A DNA stretch of 12,563 bases, taken from positions 21,359 to 33,921 of the forward strand of contig CAJUFB010000039.1 in assembly GCA_910585805.1 (NCBI GenBank), written 5' to 3'. The DNA comes from an uncultured Acetatifactor sp. (GTDB lineage Bacteria > Bacillota > Clostridia > Lachnospirales > Lachnospiraceae). This document shows positions 7,008 to 12,563 of the stretch, piece by piece. Numbering within the stretch: position 1 is the first letter of the stretch; the number at the start of each line of letters is the position of its first letter. Both the position numbers and the translations under genes were made by a program. The notes below the pieces were generated by a model. The model saw only the letters and a program-made list of their open reading frames with translations, was not told where the DNA came from and ran no database searches.

Positions 7008-7679
7008 ATGGTTTTATATCACGGTTCAACAAATATTATTAACCCTCCTGTTTTTGGTGGAGGGAAAGCGACAAATGACTATGGACGGGGTTTTTATTGC
7101 ACGGAAAGCCCGGAACTGGCCAGGGAGTGGGCTTGTGCCAGAGGCACAGACGGTTTTGCAAATATTTATCGGTTTGATCTCTCCGGGCTGCGGGTTCTTG
7201 ATTTGAACTCCGGAGAATATTCCATTCTAACGTGGCTTGCCATTTTAGCAAAATATCGTACGTACTGGGAAAACGGAACCATTTCGAGAGAAGCAAAAGA
7301 TTATTTGAACCAACATTTTTTTATTTCTCCGGAAAAATATGATGTTGTCCGAGGGTATCGGGCGGACGATTCCTATTTCACATTTGCGAAAAATTTCGTT
7401 GGAAACGGAATATCACTGGAGCAGTTAAGGAAGGTTATGTATCTTGGCGCTCTGGGTGAACAGATTGTATTGAAGAGCAGAAAGGCTTTCGCGCAAATAA
7501 CCTATGTTGGCGCTCTGACGGCAAAGTCAGACAAGTATGCCATGCAGGCGCAGGAGCGGGACAAAGAGGCCAGAATGATGTACCGTAAGCTGTCAAGAGA
7601 ATCCTCATACAGCGAAGGCATCTTCATGGCTGACATAATCAGAGAGGGGATGACAGCAGATGACCCACGCCTACAGTGA
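7008..7679 (+). CDS. DUF3990-type protein, probable ADP-ribosyltransferase-fold toxin
   Basis: A 223-residue protein. The start MVLYHGSTN matches the way DUF3990 proteins begin and follows GAGG at nine bases; an ATG at 6990 lies upstream of the predicted transcript start. Family hallmarks: LYHGS (His5), DYGRGFYCTES (Tyr30) followed by ELAREWA, and LGALGEQIVLKS (Glu151-Gln152) before a conserved KAFAQI. To my knowledge DUF3990 belongs to the ADP-ribosyltransferase superfamily, and His, Tyr and Glu/Gln fit the H-Y-[EQ] NAD-binding and catalytic positions; I infer activity rather than see it. No signal peptide or membrane segment is visible, so it should be cytosolic. The next gene begins 20 bases before this stop, a typical toxin-antitoxin arrangement. 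The target (protein, RNA or DNA) cannot be told from the sequence. Confidence 0.75.
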   Translation: MVLYHGSTNIINPPVFGGGKATNDYGRGFYCTESPELAREWACARGTDGFANIYRFDLSGLRVLDLNSGEYSILTWLAILAKYRTYWENGTISREAKDYLNQHFFISPEKYDVVRGYRADDSYFTFAKNFVGNGISLEQLRKVMYLGALGEQIVLKSRKAFAQITYVGALTAKSDKYAMQAQERDKEARMMYRKLSRESSYSEGIFMADIIREGMTADDPRLQ

Positions 7680-8130
7680 TTTATATCTTGACTCAGCGCA
7701 GGATATTCTGGGACACGCCCTTGATTGGGTTGCCAATACCTGTGGTGAGGATGTTGCCGTATTTTGTGATCGGTTTTGTCAGTCAAAAATTGCTGCGATG
7801 TTTGAATTTGGTTATCCTAAATATGTGGCCGGATGCAATGGAGCCGAGCTGGTAAACTTTGTCATGGAGGATCTGGGGCTTCCGGAATATACGTGCCCGC
7901 AGGAGTTTTACGCTGACAGATCCCCGGAATACTGGGCCGGCTGGGTGCTTGCCTATTTTCAGTGGAAGAATCGTTTCAGCTTTCGTACCATATTGCAGAG
8001 GGTGCCTGTTGAAAAGATTCTGGACTTATATCCAACAGGCCATGAGCAGGATGTGAGAAATGTTGCGGATATTCTGTCTGAGTGGATGGGCGCCAAACAA
8101 CAAACAGAAAATGATAAGGAGGCCATATAG
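7660..8130 (+). CDS. Small acidic partner of DUF3990 protein, putative antitoxin
   Basis: A 156-residue protein beginning MTHAYSDLYLDSAQDILGHA. The ATG at 7660 lies inside the 3' end of the DUF3990 gene (20-base overlap), with a purine-rich GAGAGGGG upstream. The protein is acidic, has no membrane segment, and holds aromatic-rich motifs such as GYPKYVAGCNGAEL, SPEYWAGWVLAYFQW and LYPTGHEQDV. I recall similar proteins next to DUF3990 genes in clostridia, usually annotated hypothetical; I know of no assigned function. Size, charge, overlap and order suggest an immunity or antitoxin protein that binds its neighbour, although the toxin-first order is less common. No DNA-binding domain is recognisable, so self-repression of the operon is not evident. 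Confidence 0.65.
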   Translation: MTHAYSDLYLDSAQDILGHALDWVANTCGEDVAVFCDRFCQSKIAAMFEFGYPKYVAGCNGAELVNFVMEDLGLPEYTCPQEFYADRSPEYWAGWVLAYFQWKNRFSFRTILQRVPVEKILDLYPTGHEQDVRNVADILSEWMGAKQQTENDKEAI

Positions 8131-8133
8131 AAA

Positions 8134-9042
8134 ATGTACACTCATATTTTACCTGTTTTACGCTGCCCCTGCTGCGGGGCAGGCTTTGAACTTGCCGAAA
8201 GCAGAAAGGACGACGAAGAGATCGCTGAAAGCCGAAAATGCGGCGAAGAAATCATAGAAGGAAAAGTCCTCTGCGGGAACGGACATACTTTCTGCATTCA
8301 CGAAGGAATTCTCGATTTTCAGTCCCAGGAGCAGGAACTGTTCAATTCCTGGAACGGGCATTCTGAAGAAGACGGCAATGACAATCTCGACTACGAGCTT
8401 GACGCACATAAAACCGTGAACCAAAAGAAAATTGAAAAAGACTTCCTGGACAGTATCATTGAGGAAGTGAGGAAACTGAAGTCAGGTTTCCTGTTGGATA
8501 TCGCATCCGGAAGAGGAGTGCTCTTACGGGAAATATTGAAAAATATAGATGCTGATGTGACTGTTATTTCAACTGACCTGAGTCTTCAGATACTGACGCA
8601 GGACCGCCTCAAGTTAAAGCGGCTTAACCCTCATGTCAAAGTAAATTATATTGCCTGTGATGCCACAAATCTTCCAATCCGGGACTGCAGTATGGATATG
8701 GCCTGCACTTATGTCGGTTTCACAAATATGGCAAACCTGATGGAAAGCGGAATCCGGGATACTGCCCGCGTATTAAAGGCCAATGCTCCGCTCATCAACT
8801 CAACTGTATACATGGATGAAAATGCAGAAGGCGCGAAAAGGACAGCACGCTTTTTTGCTGAAAACCACATGGAAGGCGCCGAGAAAATATATCTCCGCAA
8901 TGAACTGCTGACAATCCACAAAAAATATTTCAGCACAGTCCGCGAACGGATTATTTATGAAGGAATCGCGGAAGCCGTGGAAGGCGACCTGATTCCCTGC
9001 GGCGGGGAATGGTTTGCAAATGCCCTGCTCATTGCGGAATAA
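8134..9042 (+). CDS. Zinc-ribbon class I SAM-dependent methyltransferase
   Basis: A 302-residue protein. AAGGAGG (8116-8122) lies in the end of the preceding gene, 11 bases before ATG 8134, and the gap between genes is three bases, so it is co-transcribed with the DUF3990 pair. The N-terminus is a zinc-ribbon of the RlmA/Trm112-like type: CPCC (Cys11, Cys14) and CGNGH (Cys47, His51), then IHEGILDF. Residues about 118-300 are a class I methyltransferase: motif I LLDIASGRG (120-128), acidic end of strand 2 at VISTDLS (144-150), and ACDATNLP (174-181). The substrate is unknown; rRNA methylation is one option because RlmA enzymes share this ribbon, and a small-molecule substrate is another. Oddly, a duplicated ten-residue block (21-40) lengthens the loop between the two zinc knuckles. 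Confidence 0.8.
   Translation: MYTHILPVLRCPCCGAGFELAESRKDDEEIAESRKCGEEIIEGKVLCGNGHTFCIHEGILDFQSQEQELFNSWNGHSEEDGNDNLDYELDAHKTVNQKKIEKDFLDSIIEEVRKLKSGFLLDIASGRGVLLREILKNIDADVTVISTDLSLQILTQDRLKLKRLNPHVKVNYIACDATNLPIRDCSMDMACTYVGFTNMANLMESGIRDTARVLKANAPLINSTVYMDENAEGAKRTARFFAENHMEGAEKIYLRNELLTIHKKYFSTVRERIIYEGIAEAVEGDLIPCGGEWFANALLIAE
8194..8253 (+). repeat. Diverged 30-bp tandem duplication in the methyltransferase zinc ribbon
   Basis: Residues 21-30 and 31-40 both read AESRKxxEEI (DD in the first, CG in the second). The two 30-base units are in frame and have drifted at synonymous sites, so the duplication is not very recent. The second copy adds an extra Cys (residue 36) near the zinc site. 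Confidence 0.75.
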
Positions 9043-9068
9043 GGCAGGAACGGCACAGGGAATCCATT

Positions 9069-9809
9069 ATGAGAAAAATCATGATAATAGAAGACGACCC
9101 CTCCACCCGGGACGAGTTGGCGTTACTGCTTGAAAACGAGGGCTTCCAGGTTCTGGCTGTCACGGATTTTACAGACATTATCGGACAGTTTGTGGAATTT
9201 GATTCCCGTCACGGATTACAACAGACGCTTTCCGCCCCTTGCGATCTTATATTACTGGATCTGGGGCTGCCGGGAAAGAACGGCTTTACCTTATGCATGG
9301 AAATCCGCCGGATATCCCGGGTTCCCATCCTCTTTCTCACCGGCCGGGATTCCGCTCTGGATGAGCTTCAGGCACTGAATCTGGGAGGTGATGATTATAT
9401 CGTCAAGCCCTACAACGCACCTCTTCTCCTGGCGCATATCAATGCCCTTCTGCGCCGTACTTCAAGTGTGCAGCAACCGGACATGGTGGAAGCAGGCGGA
9501 CTTTCCGTCCATTTAACCCGGGGAACGGCATCCGCCGGCGGCAAATGCATCGAACTGACCCGAAATGAACTGCGGATTCTGGTTCATCTTATGCGGCATA
9601 CCGGTGAAATTGTCTCCCGGGCAGACCTGATTGACGCTTTATGGGATGCTCATATCTATATTGACGATAATACCCTGAGCGTAAATATAACCCGGCTGCG
9701 GGGAAAACTGGCGGAACTGGGTCTGCCGGACTGTATTAAGACACGGCGGGGGATGGGGTATCAGTTTTATTACACTGATTGGCCGAAGAAAAAGAACAGG
9801 AGGCTCTAA
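9069..9809 (+). CDS. BceR-like OmpR-family response regulator, orphaned
   Basis: A 246-residue protein beginning MRKIMIIEDDPSTRDEL; ATG 9069 has AGGG eight bases upstream, and an extension to 9009 would run into the methyltransferase gene. Receiver domain: Asp9-Asp10, phosphoacceptor Asp64 in LILLDLGLPG, Thr91, Lys113 in IVKPYN. The C-terminal winged helix (about 141-237) ends KTRRGMGYQFYY. The pattern EIRRISRVPILFLTGRD and LGGDDYIVKPYN is typical of BceR-type regulators of peptide-antibiotic resistance. The phosphoacceptor is about 12 residues later than usual because of an insert, FDSRHGLQQTLSAP, before strand 3. No kinase gene follows; an AAA/nuclease gene begins at the next base after the stop, and only a kinase fragment survives at 11479. 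Without a partner, control may come from another kinase or be lost. Confidence 0.85.
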   Translation: MRKIMIIEDDPSTRDELALLLENEGFQVLAVTDFTDIIGQFVEFDSRHGLQQTLSAPCDLILLDLGLPGKNGFTLCMEIRRISRVPILFLTGRDSALDELQALNLGGDDYIVKPYNAPLLLAHINALLRRTSSVQQPDMVEAGGLSVHLTRGTASAGGKCIELTRNELRILVHLMRHTGEIVSRADLIDALWDAHIYIDDNTLSVNITRLRGKLAELGLPDCIKTRRGMGYQFYYTDWPKKKNRRL

Positions 9810-11477
9810 ATGGAGTTTAAAGTAGGAGTGGGCAAATCTGATTTTGAGGCTTTGCGTAAATCCAACGATTACTATGTCGATAAAACGGATATCATATATG
9901 AACTTGTGGAAGAGACAGGCAATCAGGTCACTCTGTTTACCAGGCCCCGGCGATTTGGCAAGACGCTTATGATGAGCATGCTGTTAAACTTTTTCAGCAT
10001 AAGTAAAGACAGCAGAGATGTCTTTCAAGGTCTTAAGATTACAAAACATAAAGAGTTTTGCGAAAAGTGGATGAATCAGTATCCCGTGCTTTATATCTCG
10101 TTTAAGGATGTGGAAGCAGATGATTTTAACGACGCATATGATATGCTTGTATACAGAATATCCGAGGTTTGCATTGAGTTGGCGTATTTGATAAATTATG
10201 CCGAAATTGATACGGCAGATAAAGAAGTTTTCGCCGGTTTAAAGTCTAAATCCGCAAAATCAAATGCATTAAAAAATTCATTGAAAACTATCATGCGGAT
10301 GATGTATACCGTTTACGGCAAAAAGGTCATCCTCCTGATAGACGAGTATGATGTGCCGCTTGCGAGGGCGAGTGAAAAGAATACGGAAGAGAATAAGTAT
10401 TATTCTTCCATGCTTGGTATAATCAGAGGAATCATGAGTACTGCGCTTAAAGATAATGAATTTCTGGAATTCGCAGTAGTAACAGGCTGCCTTCACATTG
10501 CAAAGGAGAGCATATTTACAGGTACCAATAATTTTGCTTCCTATTCCGTATTGGACGAGGACTTTTCCGAATACTTTGGCTTTTCCGAAGAGGAAGTGAA
10601 CAACATGTTATCTGCTGCCGACAGACAGGACAGGGCAGATAGTATCAGAGAATGGTATAACGGCTATCTGTTCGGCAACAACCGTTTATACTGTCCCTGG
10701 GACGTCATGAATTATATGTCAGCCTTAAAAAAGAGAACCGATGCAAGGCCCAAAAATTACTGGAAGTTCACAAGCCATAACGGAATCCTGCTTACTTTTG
10801 TGGAACGGACAGATTTTGATGTAACGGAAAAATTCGAAATTCTCCTGAATGGCGGAACCATAACCCAGTCAATTTCCGATGAACTTACTTATGATACCCT
10901 TCACGCATCGGAGGACCATCTGTGGAGTGTACTGCTCATGACCGGATATCTCACAAAAGCCAACACGGAAGAATACGGAGAAACAGTTTCGCTGAAAATT
11001 CCCAACCGGGAAGTCGCCTCCATATTTGAGGACACCGTAGTTGCTTATTTTAAGAAGACTGCGGACACCCTGGAACTGGAACGCCTCATAAATGCGTTGT
11101 GGGAAGGAGATGAAACGGAAGCAACCAGACTGATATCAGAACTATTGTGGTACACAATCAGCTACAATGACTATCATGAAGACTATTACCATGCGTTCCT
11201 TGCCGGAATCTTTGTGGGGCGCGGTTACAATGTGGAATCCAATAAAGAGAAGGGCCTGGGCAGACCGGATATACTGCTCAAAGATAAAAGAAACCGCCGC
11301 GCAGTCATCATAGAGGCAAAAAAGTCAAAGAAGGAGACCGATATGGACAAGGACTGCGCGAAAGCAATCGACCAGATTATCACGGAAAAATATGCGGAAG
11401 GACTTTATGGCTATAAACAGATACTATGTTACGGTATAGCGTTCTTTCAGAAACAGGCTAAAGTGAAAAAATTATAG
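9810..11477 (+). CDS. AAA-ATPase-like / PD-(D/E)XK nuclease-domain protein
   Basis: A 555-residue protein of the family with an AAA-ATPase_like N-terminal domain and a PDDEXK_9-type (DUF1703) C-terminal domain; length is typical. The start codon follows the regulator's TAA with no gap, with AGGAGG (9798-9803) six bases before it. Motifs: Walker A-like TRPRRFGKTL (44-53, Lys51), Walker B VILLIDEYD (173-181, Asp178, Glu179), TGCLHIAKESIFTG (225-238), EWYNGY and YCPWDV. In the nuclease domain: YYHAFLAGIF, then GRPDILL (Asp487) and VIIEAKK (Glu502, Lys504), a complete D-ExK core. The family is widespread in clostridia and Bacteroidetes, often as many diverse copies per genome; its function is not established. 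Unusual: His229 stands where the second copy in this window has Arg (CLRIAKES). It interrupts what appears to have been a BceRS operon. Confidence 0.85.
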   Translation: MEFKVGVGKSDFEALRKSNDYYVDKTDIIYELVEETGNQVTLFTRPRRFGKTLMMSMLLNFFSISKDSRDVFQGLKITKHKEFCEKWMNQYPVLYISFKDVEADDFNDAYDMLVYRISEVCIELAYLINYAEIDTADKEVFAGLKSKSAKSNALKNSLKTIMRMMYTVYGKKVILLIDEYDVPLARASEKNTEENKYYSSMLGIIRGIMSTALKDNEFLEFAVVTGCLHIAKESIFTGTNNFASYSVLDEDFSEYFGFSEEEVNNMLSAADRQDRADSIREWYNGYLFGNNRLYCPWDVMNYMSALKKRTDARPKNYWKFTSHNGILLTFVERTDFDVTEKFEILLNGGTITQSISDELTYDTLHASEDHLWSVLLMTGYLTKANTEEYGETVSLKIPNREVASIFEDTVVAYFKKTADTLELERLINALWEGDETEATRLISELLWYTISYNDYHEDYYHAFLAGIFVGRGYNVESNKEKGLGRPDILLKDKRNRRAVIIEAKKSKKETDMDKDCAKAIDQIITEKYAEGLYGYKQILCYGIAFFQKQAKVKKL

Positions 11478-11478
11478 A

Positions 11479-11564
11479 TTTAAGCTGACAGCTGAACTGG
11501 CTCAGATTGACAAGCATGTGGAACGGGCGCTGTACTATGCCCGGGCGGAAAGCCCCGAACAGGC
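11479..11564 (+). pseudogene. Remnant of a BceS-type sensor histidine kinase
   Basis: In a frame different from both flanking genes, bases 11479-11556 read FKLTAELAQIDKHVERAL followed by YYARAESPE. This closely fits the second dimerisation helix of BceS-type kinases, whose usual form is EL-RIE-YVEQALYYARS. The expected continuation (KDYxI...) is missing; the frame drifts into QALKRKGYWYESKR and stops at 11602-11604 inside the next gene. No ribosome binding site or start belongs to it. The fragment lies one base after the stop of the AAA/nuclease gene and the regulator of the BceR type is just upstream of that gene, so it is best read as what remains of the regulator's own kinase. The exact right boundary is uncertain. 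Confidence 0.65.
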
Positions 11565-11587
11565 TTTAAAGCGAAAGGGTTATTGGT

Positions 11588-12563
11588 ATGAATCAAAACG
11601 TTAAACTGCCTATAGGCATTGAAAACTTCGAAAAAATGAGAACCGAAGGCTTTTACTATATAGATAAGACAGGATTCATTAAAGAACTGTTGGAAAATTG
11701 GGGAGAAGTAAACCTCTTCACCCGTCCCCGGCGATTCGGGAAGTCCCTGAATATGAATATGCTCCGCTATTTCTTCGAATATGGGTGTGACGGCGAACTG
11801 TTCGAGGGATTGGAAATCAGCAGAGAACCGGGCTATTGTGAAAAATACATGGGAAAATTTCCTGTAATATCGATTACCCTGAAAGGAGTAAGCGCCATGG
11901 ACTTTGCCGGGGCGAAGGCCATGCTCCGCATTATTATTGGAAATGAAGCTCTTCGGTTCCATTTTCTCAGTGAAAGCCCGAAACTGGATGATGGAGAAAA
12001 GGAAAGCTACAGGCAGCTGACAGCGGCAGACCCGGAGGGGCGCCAGAGATTTTCCATGTCAGATGAGCTGCTTGCTGACAGTCTTCGCATTCTGTCAAAT
12101 TTGCTCCGGAAGCATTATGGCCAGAAAGTAATTCTCCTGATTGACGAATATGACGTTCCTCTGGACAAGGCGAGGCACTACGGCTATTACGACGAAATGG
12201 TCACCCTGATACGGAACCTGTTCAGCCAGGCGCTTAAAACCAATGACAACCTGCAGTTTGCTGTCCTGACAGGATGTCTCCGCATTGCAAAAGAGAGCAT
12301 CTTTACAGGACTGAACAACCTGAAGGTCTTCTCCATCACAGACAACAGGTTTGCATCGCAGTTTGGCTTTACCTCTGAGGATATAAAGCAATTACTGGAA
12401 TATTATCATCTGGAAGAAAAATTTGAACTCATCCGGGAATGGTATGACGGATACTGCTTTGGAGATACAGAGGTATACTGCCCCTGGGATGTGATTAATT
12501 ATGTAGATCTGTTACGCGCAGAACCGGAAGCCTTTCCAGTTGCCTACTGGCTCAACACAAGCG
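11588..12563 (+). CDS. Second AAA-ATPase-like protein, 3'-truncated by window edge
   Basis: The ATG at 11588 is followed by 325 uninterrupted codons to the right edge; AAAGGG lies nine bases upstream. It begins MNQNVKLPIGIENFEKMR and YYIDKTGFIKEL, the usual opening of AAA-ATPase-like/PDDEXK_9 proteins. Motifs: Walker A-like TRPRRFGKSL (45-54, Lys52), Walker B VILLIDEYD (181-189), TGCLRIAKESIFTGLNN (228-244), EWYDGY and YCPWDV. The nuclease domain would lie beyond the window. It shares the motif skeleton with the gene at 9810, but the regions between motifs differ strongly (for example an insert rich in charged residues at about 126-160), so the two are distant paralogues rather than a recent duplication. 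The kinase remnant sits directly upstream and overlaps its first codons only as a shadow frame. Confidence 0.88.
   Translation, partial: MNQNVKLPIGIENFEKMRTEGFYYIDKTGFIKELLENWGEVNLFTRPRRFGKSLNMNMLRYFFEYGCDGELFEGLEISREPGYCEKYMGKFPVISITLKGVSAMDFAGAKAMLRIIIGNEALRFHFLSESPKLDDGEKESYRQLTAADPEGRQRFSMSDELLADSLRILSNLLRKHYGQKVILLIDEYDVPLDKARHYGYYDEMVTLIRNLFSQALKTNDNLQFAVLTGCLRIAKESIFTGLNNLKVFSITDNRFASQFGFTSEDIKQLLEYYHLEEKFELIREWYDGYCFGDTEVYCPWDVINYVDLLRAEPEAFPVAYWLNTS

Noticed and set aside
7440..7517. Two near-identical 15-base stretches (TTGGCGCTCTG core) 63 bases apart in the DUF3990 gene
   Set aside because: They encode YLGALGE and YVGALTA; one pair in frame is probably chance or a short internal similarity, with no further repeat units.
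9794..11563. GAACAGG on both sides of the first AAA/nuclease gene as a target-site duplication
   Set aside because: The right copy lies beyond the kinase remnant rather than at the junction, and seven bases recur easily by chance.
1..12563. CRISPR array, rRNA, riboswitch or complete insertion sequence
   Set aside because: No regularly spaced repeats other than the 18-bp coding repeat, no rRNA or riboswitch core and no transposase motifs were seen.

Overview
The window looks like an accessory region of a Gram-positive gut clostridium, most likely Lachnospiraceae. This is inferred from gene content: AAA-ATPase-like/PD-(D/E)XK ORFs, a BceR-type regulator with a kinase remnant, NisT-like ABC exporters and AGGAGG ribosome binding sites. 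No rRNA, tRNA or housekeeping marker is present to confirm it.

Layout. Bases 1-719 (+) are the 3' part of a secreted SGNH/GDSL hydrolase. A perfect 14-bp hairpin at 832-871 separates it from a leftward unit read from about 6430 down to 915. That unit holds two ABC exporter half-transporters that overlap by four bases (6407-4611 and 4614-2659), then an AraC-family regulator (2456-915) with an unusual 390-residue helical C-terminal region and a strong internal ribosome binding site. The second transporter carries an 18-bp x 5 tandem repeat inside its ATPase domain.

A gene-poor 600-bp stretch (6408-7007) contains three inverted repeats, one of them a 29-bp near-perfect palindrome around a TTGACA box. 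It ends in a near-consensus promoter (TTGAAA-17-TATAAT).

Rightward from that promoter, the genes lie very close together: a DUF3990-type (ADP-ribosyltransferase-fold) protein, a small acidic partner overlapping it by 20 bases (a likely toxin-antitoxin pair), a zinc-ribbon SAM methyltransferase three bases further on, and a BceR-type response regulator. The regulator's kinase is missing. An AAA-ATPase-like/PD-(D/E)XK gene starts on the base after the regulator's stop codon. Immediately after that gene lies a short out-of-frame fragment resembling the dimerisation helix of a BceS-type histidine kinase, and then a second, divergent AAA-ATPase-like gene runs off the right edge. The simplest reading is that AAA/nuclease ORFs have broken a former two-component operon and left an orphan regulator.

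The strongest leads are this ORF-precise disruption of the kinase, the ART-type toxin-antitoxin candidate with its co-transcribed methyltransferase, and the AraC fusion with a possible second internal product.
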